Positions 1 to 7,479 of a stretch of DNA of 19,842 bases are shown here, in pieces (the first letter of the stretch is position 1; every line of letters starts with the position of its first letter). The position numbers were made by a program, and so were the translations under genes. Below the pieces are notes generated by a model. It saw only the letters and a list, made by a program, of their open reading frames with translations, did no database searches and was not told where the DNA came from. The DNA comes from an uncultured Prevotella sp. (GTDB lineage Bacteria; Bacteroidota; Bacteroidia; Bacteroidales; Bacteroidaceae). Where the stretch lies: contig CAKQXI010000035.1 in the NCBI GenBank assembly GCA_934281565.1, positions 1 through 19,842 of the forward strand, given 5' to 3'.

Positions 1-709
1 AAGATAGACCGAAAATATCCCAAAATCCAGCATTGCCATTTCTATAAAAACGCATGAAATAAATGTCGTTGGTACTCAACTCATAGAATAGCGTGAAACT
101 CTTGATACGCTTACGCCGACTATGGGGTATCAACTTGGTAAAGCGTTCGCCGATGAATATGTTCGGTCTGATACGGGTAGAAAAAGGATAATACCCACTC
201 TCATATTTGGTAGGTTGCTTAGTCCAGAAGTCATGTCCGAAGACTGTGTTCACGTATAGTCCACATTCCAAAGGCTCAAACGACCAGCCTTTTTTCATAT
301 ATACAGACCATGGGATGAAGTTCTGTTTCAAGGTCATGGTATATTTCTCATCGTCAGAGCTGAACTTTGGGATATAGCCAAACAACAGCATCGTTTCCCA
401 TTGGCTTCGTCTGCCATAACTCCAACCGATACCTATGGAAAACAGTCCCATATTGCCACAAGTTTGGATAACTCCTTGGGTAGGTATCAATGAATTCCAA
501 TGCTTGCGATAATAGTTCACTCGCTTGTCATACTTGCTCATGTTGTTAGCATCTCGAATAAAGTTATTCTTGTCGGCAATGGAATCCATGCTTAAATATA
601 AGAGTGAATCTTGCTCCGACTTTTGAGTCAATATGTTTTTTTCTTGCGCAAAAACCGAACCTGTGCAAATGAGCATCAGGCACAGGCATTTAAAAGTCAA
701 TGATCTCAT
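1..709 (-). CDS. Probable outer-membrane beta-barrel protein, 3' end outside window
   Basis: An open frame of 236 codons runs from ATG at 709 to the window edge without a stop, so the C-terminus is missing. Residues 1-22 form a type I signal peptide (basic start, hydrophobic core, cleavage near VFAQ/E), so the product is exported. After a polar linker (about 23-75), the chain has alternating, aromatic-rich stretches such as GLFSIGIGWSYG and WETMLLFGYIPKF. This pattern suits amphipathic strands of an outer-membrane barrel. I do not recognise a named family. Its start lies 20 bases inside the end of the phosphoesterase gene upstream in transcription, so the two are probably co-transcribed and translationally coupled. 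The membrane-barrel call is inferred from composition only. Confidence 0.65.
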   Translation of the reverse strand, partial: MRSLTFKCLCLMLICTGSVFAQEKNILTQKSEQDSLLYLSMDSIADKNNFIRDANNMSKYDKRVNYYRKHWNSLIPTQGVIQTCGNMGLFSIGIGWSYGRRSQWETMLLFGYIPKFSSDDEKYTMTLKQNFIPWSVYMKKGWSFEPLECGLYVNTVFGHDFWTKQPTKYESGYYPFSTRIRPNIFIGERFTKLIPHSRRKRIKSFTLFYELSTNDIYFMRFYRNGNAGFWDIFGLS

Positions 710-1517
710 ATCTATAATCTGTTGGAGTTATTGTGAATATATAATACTTATGCTTGGGCGCATTGCCTACCTCGTAGTACATCGTACCATCTCCATAAAT
801 GTCACTTTGCTCTGTCTGGTGCCCATGCCCATAGAGACAGAATAACAAGTTGGGGAAATTATGGGTATAAGTATTGAATATCTTGGCGACATTGTTATTG
901 AACTGCTCCGAGTATGGTGGTGCGTGCATGGCGATGACCGTCTTGTCGAAGTCGGCTAAGTCGGTCGTTGCTTGTTCTTCCATAAAATCGAAGTTAGGAA
1001 CAGGCCTGGAATAGTCATACTCTATGGCGTTCGTATTGAGGCAAACGAACTTTACCCTGCCAGCAATAAAACTGAAATCAGGTTCTCCAAAGATAACTTT
1101 GTATGATTGGTTTCCTGTTCCCAAGCAGTCATGGTTGCCCAAGAGGACAACAAAAGGTTTGTTCAACTTCTTGAGCCTGTCCCTTGTCCACTCAAACTCA
1201 TTGGTAGAACCAAAGTCCGTGGCATCTCCACCATGAATGACAAAGTCAATGCTATCATGCTTGTTGATGTCGTTGACCTCGGATTTGAGGTCATCCAACC
1301 ATTGGTGTGAATCACTGATAAAGGCAAAGCGTATTGTATCTTTGCCTAACGTACTACTTTCAATCTTTGCGATGTTGCTGGCATTGACATCTTTCTCACC
1401 ATTTATGTACACGTCATAAGGATGAATGTCGAATACCTTGTCGCAACCAGTAAAGAATGTACATAGGAGTGCCAGCCCAGAGACCAGCCTCCATGTCTTT
1501 GTCCTATTTGTTTTCAT
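690..1517 (-). CDS. Calcineurin-like metallophosphoesterase lipoprotein
   Basis: This 275-residue protein starts with a lipoprotein signal: a basic N-terminus, a hydrophobic stretch and the lipobox-like FFTGC, with Cys25 as probable lipidation site. It therefore likely acts at the envelope. The calcineurin-like metal site is complete: D69-S-H71, GGD98 (GGDATD), GNHD at 127-130, H198 (MHAPP) and GHGH at 230-233. These motifs predict a binuclear-metal phosphomonoesterase or phosphodiesterase; the substrate cannot be read from the sequence. AGGG lies a few bases before the ATG, and a promoter sits just upstream at 1540-1571. The 3' end overlaps the barrel-like gene by 20 bases, suggesting a two-gene envelope unit. 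Confidence 0.9.
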   Translation of the reverse strand: MKTNRTKTWRLVSGLALLCTFFTGCDKVFDIHPYDVYINGEKDVNASNIAKIESSTLGKDTIRFAFISDSHQWLDDLKSEVNDINKHDSIDFVIHGGDATDFGSTNEFEWTRDRLKKLNKPFVVLLGNHDCLGTGNQSYKVIFGEPDFSFIAGRVKFVCLNTNAIEYDYSRPVPNFDFMEEQATTDLADFDKTVIAMHAPPYSEQFNNNVAKIFNTYTHNFPNLLFCLYGHGHQTEQSDIYGDGTMYYEVGNAPKHKYYIFTITPTDYRYEIIDF

Positions 1518-1539
1518 TTTCCCTGTTGTTTATATCTCG

Positions 1540-1571
1540 CAAAGGTAAAAAGAAAACTTGGTTTTAGCAAA
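1540..1571 (-). promoter_or_regulatory. Bacteroidetes-type promoter for the phosphoesterase gene
   Basis: On the minus strand TTTG (1571-1568) is followed by exactly 20 bases and TACCTTTG (1547-1540), matching the Bacteroidetes -33/-7 consensus TTTG and TAnnTTTG. Transcription should begin a few bases past 1540, giving a leader of about 18 bases before the ATG at 1517. The rest of the 114-base gap (1518-1631) shows no clear hairpin terminator for the upstream TPR gene. Confidence 0.8.
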
Positions 1572-1631
1572 TATATTTTTGGCAAATCATGTGGGTTGAT
1601 CCTTATAAACACACAAAAGAGGGCTTTTTGA

Positions 1632-2318
1632 CTATTTCTTCTGTCTCAATCTAATGTAGAAATCCCTTAGTTGACCAGCCTTTAGCCCTAATGACTGGAG
1701 ACGTTTCAAATCTTCAAGGGCTTCGTTCTTACGTCCCAATATAATCAAGATGTCTACGTGATTAATCAAGTAATCGGTATTGGTGCTGTCTTTGCGCATA
1801 GCTTCGGCATAGTCATACTCAGCCAGCTCCATTTGCCCTTTCTCCTTTTCCATTCCTCCCCTTGCAGCGTATGCTATGGCACTGTCGGGATATTGCTCGA
1901 TAAGGCTATTGATGCCATCATACGCTTCGGTATAGTGCTTGTCCTTTTCATTAAGGAGAGCCAAGCCTAATTGTGCCTGAAAGTTGCCGGGAACCAAGAC
2001 CAAGAGATTTTGGTAGTCCAGACGGGCAAAATTATATCGCTTTAGCTTCTCATTGACAAATGCGCGATAGTAAAGTCCTGCAATATTGGTGTTGTTGAGA
2101 AACAATACCTTGTCGAGGTCATCCTTGGCATAGTCCCATTGCTCCAGTTGAATGTTCCATGCAGCTTTCTTCAATCGTAGGTCAATGCTATCAGGATGAT
2201 AAGCCAGCACTTCGGTAGCCTTAGCCAAAGAATCACGCAAAACTTGGTTGCTTTGCGCATATATGGCGGATGATGCGGTCAATAGCATCAAGACAAAAGT
2301 AAACTTAATCTTTTTCAT
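1632..2318 (-). CDS. Exported tetratricopeptide-repeat protein
   Basis: A 228-residue protein starting at MKKIKF. The first 22 residues are a typical type I signal peptide (KKIK, then FTFVLMLL, cleavage near IYA/Q), so it is probably periplasmic. The rest is helical with about four to five TPR-like units, with recurring patterns such as AKDDLDKVL, ARLDYQNLL, AEYDYAEAM and ALEDLKRLQ. TPRs usually mediate protein contacts; the partner is unknown. The frame could be opened 12 codons earlier at 2354, but that ATG lies inside the promoter and would spoil the signal peptide, so I chose 2318. It has its own promoter, with almost no room for a 5' leader. Confidence 0.85.
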   Translation of the reverse strand: MKKIKFTFVLMLLTASSAIYAQSNQVLRDSLAKATEVLAYHPDSIDLRLKKAAWNIQLEQWDYAKDDLDKVLFLNNTNIAGLYYRAFVNEKLKRYNFARLDYQNLLVLVPGNFQAQLGLALLNEKDKHYTEAYDGINSLIEQYPDSAIAYAARGGMEKEKGQMELAEYDYAEAMRKDSTNTDYLINHVDILIILGRKNEALEDLKRLQSLGLKAGQLRDFYIRLRQKK

Positions 2319-2323
2319 GGTCA

Positions 2324-2355
2324 CAAAGGTACGTTTTTTAAAATAAAGCGCCAAA
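2324..2355 (-). promoter_or_regulatory. Bacteroidetes-type promoter abutting the TPR gene start
   Basis: TTTG (2355-2352), a 20-base spacer and TACCTTTG (2331-2324) on the minus strand match the Bacteroidetes consensus. Only five bases separate the -7 box from the ATG at 2318, so the transcript is predicted to be leaderless or nearly so. Confidence 0.8.
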
Positions 2356-2387
2356 TGCTTAAACTTATTTTATAAATAATTCATTTC

Positions 2388-2478
2388 TTCTCCCACAGAT
2401 TTCACAAATGGCACAGATTTTAGTTGTCCTCTATAAATAATTTTTTCATCTGTGTTATTTGTGAAATCCGTGGGAGAA
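2388..2478. repeat. Long imperfect inverted repeat after leuB
   Basis: Two 31-base arms (2388-2418 and 2448-2478) are reverse complements at 28 of 31 positions, with a 29-base loop between. The arms contain words such as CCCACAGATTTCACAAAT. On the minus strand the structure follows the leuB stop by 8 bases, so it could end, block decay of, or process the leu operon mRNA. It lacks the uridine run right after the stem expected of an intrinsic terminator. It resembles a dispersed REP-like palindrome more than a simple terminator, but copy number cannot be judged here. Confidence 0.75.
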
Positions 2479-2486
2479 AGATAGTA

Positions 2487-3548
2487 TTATGCGTTCTTGA
2501 TCCAGTTGACAATCCACTCGCCTACTTCCGTAGTGCCGTAATGCTTGCCACCCTCAACCTGAATTTCAGGAGTGCGGACATTGGCATCGAGAGAAGCATC
2601 AACAGCCTTGCGAACCAAGGCACCTTCCTCATTCAAGCCGAAGTGTTCCAACAACATAGCTGCCGAAAGGATTTGAGCCACTGGGTTAGCTAAGTTCTTG
2701 CCAGCGGCCTGTGGCCATGAACCATGTACAGGCTCGAACAAAGGTGTGTGCTCACCGAGAGAGCTGGATGGTTGCAAGCCCATGGAACCCGTGATGCAAG
2801 ATGTCTCATCGGTCAAGATGTCACCAAAGGTATTCTCCGTAACGATTACATCGAAGAACGTAGGTTCTGTCAAGACACGCATGGAAGCGTTGTCAATGAA
2901 CATATAATCAGTTGCCACTTCTGGATACTGTGGTTCCATCTCCTTGGCAATCTGGCGCCAGAGACGAGAAGAAGCCAATACATTTGCCTTGTCCACTACG
3001 GTCAAGTGCTTGTTGCGCTTCATGGCAAACTCGAAAGCTACCTTCAAGATGCGCTCTATCTCTGGGCGTGTGTAGATGTCTGTATCGTATGCCTTGTCAT
3101 TGTCTTGATACTTATCACCGAAGTACATACCACCAGTCAACTCACGAATGACAACGAAATCGGCACCCTTTAAAAGTTCGTCTTTCAATGGTGACTTATG
3201 GAGCAAGCAGTCGAAAGTAGCGACTGGGCGAACATTGGCAAACAAGCCCAACTTCTTACGCATAGCCAACAAACCTTGTTCTGGACGAACCTTGGCAGTT
3301 GGGTTGTTGTCGAAGCGTGGGTCACCTACTGCTGCAAAAAGAACAGCATCGGCATCCATACAAGTCTTGAAAGTCTTTTCAGGGAATGGATCACCTACCT
3401 CATCAATGGCATGAGCACCACAGACAGCCTCATTGTAGGTAAACTCATGGTTAAACTTTTGGGCAATAGCTTCCATTACTGCTACTCCCTGCTTCATAAT
3501 TTCTGGTCCGATACCATCACCGGCCAACACTGCGATGTTTAATTTCAT
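2487..3548 (-). CDS. leuB: 3-isopropylmalate dehydrogenase
   Basis: LeuB oxidatively decarboxylates 3-isopropylmalate with NAD+ to give the 2-oxoacid precursor of leucine, in the cytoplasm. The 353-residue length is normal. Substrate and metal residues are where expected for the family: R97, R107, R135, Y142, K187, D219, D243 and D247. The signatures FGDILTDE (241-248) with GSMGLQPS (254-261), and LFEPVHGS (270-277), are intact. It is the last gene of the operon, 30 bases after the cimA-like gene, the only operon gap without inverted heptamer arrays. If the neighbouring synthase makes citramalate, LeuB would also act on 3-methylmalate to give 2-oxobutyrate, as known for citramalate pathways. 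Confidence 0.97.
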   Translation of the reverse strand: MKLNIAVLAGDGIGPEIMKQGVAVMEAIAQKFNHEFTYNEAVCGAHAIDEVGDPFPEKTFKTCMDADAVLFAAVGDPRFDNNPTAKVRPEQGLLAMRKKLGLFANVRPVATFDCLLHKSPLKDELLKGADFVVIRELTGGMYFGDKYQDNDKAYDTDIYTRPEIERILKVAFEFAMKRNKHLTVVDKANVLASSRLWRQIAKEMEPQYPEVATDYMFIDNASMRVLTEPTFFDVIVTENTFGDILTDETSCITGSMGLQPSSSLGEHTPLFEPVHGSWPQAAGKNLANPVAQILSAAMLLEHFGLNEEGALVRKAVDASLDANVRTPEIQVEGGKHYGTTEVGEWIVNWIKNA

Positions 3549-3578
3549 GATCGTTATATTTTTTAATTATTAATTTTC

Positions 3579-5135
3579 TTATTCCTCGCTTTCATAAGTA
3601 TTCAGCATTTTCAAGGTTGCCTTGATGGCAGCCTCCGTCTGGTCGGCATCCAAGCCTCTTGTACGCCAAAGACGATCGCCTTCGCGCCATGTGATGACGG
3701 TCTGGACAAGAGCATCCGTTCTACCACCCGGTGGAATGCTTACTTGATAATTGTCGAGTTTCGGGAAAGTTCTGTTTAGTTTCACTTTATATATATTACG
3801 CAAAGCTTTCACAAAAGCATCATACTGTCCGTCACCCGTACTTTGGTCCTCGTATTCCTTACCCTCAATCTCAACCTTGACACTGGCGATAGGTTTCAAT
3901 CCATACGATGTAGAAACCATATAACTAACAAGTTTTACTTTGTCTTCTGGAGTATTGTGCTTGAGTACATCACTTACGATATATGGTAAGTCATCTTGGG
4001 TAACAAGTTCCTTGCGATCACCCAGTTCGGTAATTCGCTTGGTGACAGCCTTGGTCTGCTCAGGTGTCAATTCTAATCCTAATTCATTGAGGTTTTGGAT
4101 GATATTTGCCTTACCAGAGTTTTTGCCAAGAGCATATTCACGATGACGTCCAAAGCGTTCTGGCATTAAATCGTTGCAATAAAGTTTATCCTTGTTGTCA
4201 CCGTCCGCATGAACACCAGCTACTTGTGTAAATACATTCTCACCAACGACTGGTGTGTTGGGAGCGACGGCGATGCCACTGTATCCCTCTACCAACCGAG
4301 AAACATCGTTCAAGCGATCTTCCTTGATGTTGGTATGGGCATGGAACATATCCTTTAGGATAACCTGCACACTTGCCAGTGGAGCATTTCCACAACGCTC
4401 ACCTAACCCATTGACCGTAACGTGCAATCCTTTCGCTCCACTTAGTACTGCCGCCAAGGAATTGCTTACAGCCAAATCGTAATCATTATGGGCATGGAAG
4501 TCGAAATGACTCGTAGGATAGTGGCGCACCATCAAGCGTATGAACTCAACACATTCCAAAGGGTTCAAGATGCCCAGGGTATCAGGCAAGAGGAAACGCT
4601 TGATAGGCAACTTGACCAATTCGTCCATCATGCCAAAGAGATAGTCACGGGAGTCTCGCATACCCGATGACCAATCTTCCAAATAAAGATTGACCGTAAA
4701 ATGATGGTTCAAGGCATAGGCTATGGTGCGTTTGATATTGGCAAGATGCTCCTCTGGTGACATCTTTAGCTGCTGCGTACAGTGCTTGTAACTACCTTTG
4801 GCAAGAAGATTGATGACATGACCGCCACACTCCTCTATCCAATCAACACTTTTATTGTAATCAACGAAGCCCAGTACCTCAACGCTGTCCAACTTACCAA
4901 TGGTCTTGGCATAACGGCAAATTCGAGAAACAGCATTTTTTTCACCCTCTGAGACACGTGCAGATGCTACCTCAATGCGGTCTACATTGATGTCGTGCAA
5001 TAACATTCGAGCTATCATTAATTTCTCATGAGGCAAGAACGACACACCATTGGTTTGCTCACCATCACGCAGTGTGCTGTCCATAATCTCTATTTCCCTG
5101 ATACGAGAATTTTCTCTTTTTCCGCCAATCTTCAT
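3579..5135 (-). CDS. cimA: Second LeuA-family synthase, probable (R)-citramalate synthase
   Basis: A 518-residue member of the 2-isopropylmalate/citramalate synthase family. The TIM barrel carries STLRDGEQ (catalytic/metal R23-D24), metal-binding HAHND (H214, H216) and VNGLGERCGNAPL (241-253). A LeuA-type allosteric domain fills about residues 390-518. Segments IEVASARVSEGE, NLLAKGS (109-115), NLYLEDWS (149-156) and GVHADGDNK resemble the Leptospira citramalate synthase, as I recall it. The true LeuA next door has RIHTGIGTSD in the region where this protein has VINLLAKGS. Citramalate synthase condenses acetyl-CoA with pyruvate, and LeuCD and LeuB carry the product to 2-oxobutyrate for isoleucine. 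It lies between leuD and leuB. The alternative is a divergent isopropylmalate synthase; specificity was not measured. Confidence 0.78.
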   Translation of the reverse strand: MKIGGKRENSRIREIEIMDSTLRDGEQTNGVSFLPHEKLMIARMLLHDINVDRIEVASARVSEGEKNAVSRICRYAKTIGKLDSVEVLGFVDYNKSVDWIEECGGHVINLLAKGSYKHCTQQLKMSPEEHLANIKRTIAYALNHHFTVNLYLEDWSSGMRDSRDYLFGMMDELVKLPIKRFLLPDTLGILNPLECVEFIRLMVRHYPTSHFDFHAHNDYDLAVSNSLAAVLSGAKGLHVTVNGLGERCGNAPLASVQVILKDMFHAHTNIKEDRLNDVSRLVEGYSGIAVAPNTPVVGENVFTQVAGVHADGDNKDKLYCNDLMPERFGRHREYALGKNSGKANIIQNLNELGLELTPEQTKAVTKRITELGDRKELVTQDDLPYIVSDVLKHNTPEDKVKLVSYMVSTSYGLKPIASVKVEIEGKEYEDQSTGDGQYDAFVKALRNIYKVKLNRTFPKLDNYQVSIPPGGRTDALVQTVITWREGDRLWRTRGLDADQTEAAIKATLKMLNTYESEE

Positions 5136-5146
5136 TTCTCTATTTA

Positions 5147-5228
5147 ATGTTAAGTGTTAGAATGTTAAATGTTAAATTCGTCTGTTACCCAAAAGGCAAC
5201 TTAACATTTAACACTTAACATTTAACAT
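5147..5228. repeat. Inverted heptamer arrays between leuD and cimA (TTAACAY type)
   Basis: The right arm (5201-5228) is four perfect tandem copies of TTAACAY. The left arm (5147-5175) has four copies of the reverse complement, one expanded to eight bases. The arms are separated by 25 bases (5176-5200). They can pair over nearly their whole length, so the mRNA between leuD and the cimA-like gene should form a long A/U-rich hairpin. No uridine run follows, so it does not look like a full terminator. Confidence 0.85.
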
Positions 5229-5238
5229 TCCTATTACA

Positions 5239-5829
5239 TTACTTATTCTTAGCTTCCCAAGCCTCTACCTTATCACGGTTCTGCACAAGGAAATCCACAT
5301 CGTCAAGACCATTCTCCAAACAGTGCTTCTTATAGCCGTTGATGTCGAAATGCTCGCTGTGTCCAGTGGCAAGGTTAGTAACAGTCTGATTAGGAAGGTC
5401 TACCTTCACCTCTGTCTTGTGGTCCTTGTCTATGCTCTCAAAGAGTTCCTTAAGGAAACCCTCGCTAACGACAACAGGCAACACGAGATTATTCAACTCG
5501 TTGTTCTTGTGAATGTCAGCAAAGAAAGAGCTGATAACAACACGGAAACCAGCACCAGCAATCGCCCAAGCAGCGTGTTCACGAGAGGAACCAGAACCGA
5601 AGTTCTTACCAGCTACGAGAATGACACCACTATATGATGGGTCGTTCATCACAAAGTCTGGCTTTGGTGTTCCATCGGCATTATAACGCCAATCACGAAA
5701 GAGGTTATCGCCCATGCCCTCTTTATCAATAGCCTTGAGGAAACGAGCAGGGATTATCTGGTCTGTATCTACATTCTCCAAAGGAAGCGGAATGCAGCTT
5801 GATGTGATTACATTGAATTTCTGTTTCAT
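5239..5829 (-). CDS. leuD: 3-isopropylmalate dehydratase, small subunit
   Basis: LeuD pairs with LeuC to isomerise 2-isopropylmalate to 3-isopropylmalate in the cytoplasm, and would also serve citramalate if the neighbouring synthase makes it. The 196-residue size is usual for the bacterial small subunit. The hallmark swivel-domain loop NFGSGSSREHA is present at 76-86, and NVDTDQIIPARF at 19-30 is typical. It lies between leuC and the cimA-like gene, with gaps of 120 and 103 bases, each filled mainly by inverted heptamer arrays. Confidence 0.97.
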   Translation of the reverse strand: MKQKFNVITSSCIPLPLENVDTDQIIPARFLKAIDKEGMGDNLFRDWRYNADGTPKPDFVMNDPSYSGVILVAGKNFGSGSSREHAAWAIAGAGFRVVISSFFADIHKNNELNNLVLPVVVSEGFLKELFESIDKDHKTEVKVDLPNQTVTNLATGHSEHFDINGYKKHCLENGLDDVDFLVQNRDKVEAWEAKNK

Positions 5830-5844
5830 CGTTATTTATATTTA

Positions 5845-5941
5845 ATGTTGAGTGTTTAATGTTGAGTGTTGATTTGCCTAACGGAATTAAGGGCGTATGC
5901 CTCAATTCAACATTCAACATTCAACACTTAACATTCAACAC
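5845..5941. repeat. Inverted heptamer arrays between leuC and leuD (TCAACAY type)
   Basis: The right arm (5907-5941) is five contiguous heptamers, four of type TCAACAY and one TTAACAT. The left arm (5845-5872) is four contiguous reverse-complement units, three fitting TCAACAY and one TAAACAC. The loop is 34 bases (5873-5906). The arms pair at most positions, with the C/G at unit position 2 keeping the stem matched. The array fills most of the leuC/leuD gap. Confidence 0.88.
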
Positions 5942-5949
5942 TATAAATT

Positions 5950-7344
5950 CTACATAAACTCTCTTGGGTCGGTAATCTTACCCGTGATAGCGGCAGCAGC
6001 AGCTACGTAAGGACTGGCAAGGATTGTACGAGAACCTGGTCCTTGACGACCTTCAAAATTACGGTTGGAAGTACTTACTGAATATTTGCCAGCAGGTATC
6101 TTGTCATCGTTCATAGCCAAGCAAGCAGAGCATCCTGGCTGGCGAATTTCGAAGCCAGCAGACTCTACAATCTTGTCGATACCTTCTTCACGTATTTGTT
6201 TATCAACCAACCATGAACCTGGTACAAGCCAAGCTGTTACGCTGTCTGCTTTCTTCTTTCCCTTAACGATAGAAGCAAAAGCACGGAAGTCTTCGATACG
6301 CCCATTGGTACAAGCACCAAGGAATACGTAATCGATTGGATGACCCTCCAATTTCTCTCCAGGCTCGAAGCCCATATAGTGGAGACTTTTCTTGAAGCCA
6401 GCTTGTTCTTCCTCAGGGATTTGATCCAATGTAGGGATGCTCTCGGTGATACCGATACCCATGCCCGGGTTAGTACCGTATGTGATACGAGGTTCTATGT
6501 CCGCGGCATCAAAAGTCAACTCTTTGTCGAATACGGCGTCATCGCCACTCTTCAATGTCTTCCAGTAAGCCACAGCCTTATCCCAGTCCTCACCCTTTGG
6601 TGCATATTCACGACCCTTGATGTACTCAAATGTAGTCTCATCAGGAGCTACGAAACCACCACGGGCACCCATCTCAATAGAGAGGTTACAAAGAGTAAGA
6701 CGACCCTCCATGCTCATATCTTTCACGACATCACCACTATACTCTACGAAGTAACCAGTGGCACCCGAAGTGGTGAGCTGGCTCATCAAGTAGAGAGCTA
6801 CATCCTTGGCTGTTACGCCCTTACCCAACTTACCATTGATGCTGATGCGCATAGACTTAGGCTTGCTCTGGAGAATACATTGTGAAGCCATTACCATCTC
6901 AACCTCGGAAGTACCGATACCGAAAGCTACGGCACCCATGGCACCATGAGTAGAAGTATGAGAATCGCCACAAACAATGGTCATTCCTGGGAGAGAAAGA
7001 CCTTTCTCAGGACCAACTACATGGATGATACCATTGTCCTTGGTATTCATGGCGAAGTGAGTAACACCAAAGTCGGCAGTATTCTTAGCCAATGTATCAA
7101 CCTGTTTCTTTGAGATAGGATCCTCAATAGGTTTATCTTGGTCGTGAGTAGGTGTATTGTGGTCAGGCATACAGAATATCTGGTCAGGGCGGAACATCTT
7201 GAGTCCGCGAGCACGCATACCAGCGAAAGCCTGTGGTGATGTAACTTCATGACAGTAAAGACGGTCTATATAAAGTTGGGTAGGACCATCCTCTACAATC
7301 TGGACAACATGCTTGTCCCAAATCTTGTCGAATAATGTATTCAT
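5950..7344 (-). CDS. leuC: 3-isopropylmalate dehydratase, large subunit
   Basis: LeuC is the [4Fe-4S] catalytic subunit of isopropylmalate isomerase and forms the enzyme with LeuD. At 464 residues it has the standard bacterial length. Iron-sulfur ligands are C345 (LGACTNGR), C405 and C408 (GCSACLAMN). The aconitase-family segment CGDSHTSTHGAMGAVAFGIG begins at residue 125, and NRNFEGRQGPGSRT lies at 428-440. It follows leuA by 135 bases and precedes leuD by 120 bases, both gaps carrying inverted heptamer arrays. Nothing suggests truncation or frameshift. Confidence 0.97.
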   Translation of the reverse strand: MNTLFDKIWDKHVVQIVEDGPTQLYIDRLYCHEVTSPQAFAGMRARGLKMFRPDQIFCMPDHNTPTHDQDKPIEDPISKKQVDTLAKNTADFGVTHFAMNTKDNGIIHVVGPEKGLSLPGMTIVCGDSHTSTHGAMGAVAFGIGTSEVEMVMASQCILQSKPKSMRISINGKLGKGVTAKDVALYLMSQLTTSGATGYFVEYSGDVVKDMSMEGRLTLCNLSIEMGARGGFVAPDETTFEYIKGREYAPKGEDWDKAVAYWKTLKSGDDAVFDKELTFDAADIEPRITYGTNPGMGIGITESIPTLDQIPEEEQAGFKKSLHYMGFEPGEKLEGHPIDYVFLGACTNGRIEDFRAFASIVKGKKKADSVTAWLVPGSWLVDKQIREEGIDKIVESAGFEIRQPGCSACLAMNDDKIPAGKYSVSTSNRNFEGRQGPGSRTILASPYVAAAAAITGKITDPREFM

Positions 7345-7345
7345 T

Positions 7346-7473
7346 TATGTTATTGTTTAATGTTTATTGTCTAATGTTTACCGAGTAAGTACTATCCATG
7401 TTTAGTGTTCAATAAAAAATAGGTACCGCATGAGTGAAACCTAACTAAACATTAAACACTAAACATTAGACAC
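7346..7473. repeat. Inverted heptamer arrays between leuA and leuC (TAAACAY type)
   Basis: The right arm (7446-7473) has four contiguous heptamers, three TAAACAY and one TAGACAC. The left arm (7346-7380) has five reverse-complement units, mostly TAAACAW or TAGACAA, the outermost degenerate. Two more units in the left-arm orientation lie at 7398-7411 inside the 65-base loop. The single G variants in each arm lie in similar places, so pairing is largely kept. The array starts two bases before the leuC ATG, so the hairpin could affect access to that start. Confidence 0.85.
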
Positions 7474-7479
7474 TACATA

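Noticed and set aside
2319..2354. Upstream ATG start (2354) for the exported TPR protein
   Set aside because: It would place the start inside the promoter and add residues before a clean signal peptide.
2724..3173. 149-codon plus-strand open frame opposite leuB
   Set aside because: It lies antisense inside a strongly conserved enzyme gene, has no promoter or recognisable domain, and is a shadow of leuB.
5726..5920. A 64-codon open frame with repeated NIKHSTLNI-like peptide motifs
   Set aside because: It reads through the heptamer array and into leuD in another frame. The peptide repeats are an artefact of the 7-base tandem units.
7421..7436. GGTACCGC resembling part of a T-box antiterminator
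   Set aside because: It is on the plus strand in the leuA/leuC gap, opposite to transcription, and the rest of the T-box consensus and specifier loop are missing.
5147..7473. CRISPR array or VNTR as explanation for the short repeats
   Set aside because: Units are 7 bases with no unique spacers between them and occur as facing pairs, so CRISPR is excluded. A simple minisatellite does not explain the matched inverted arms.
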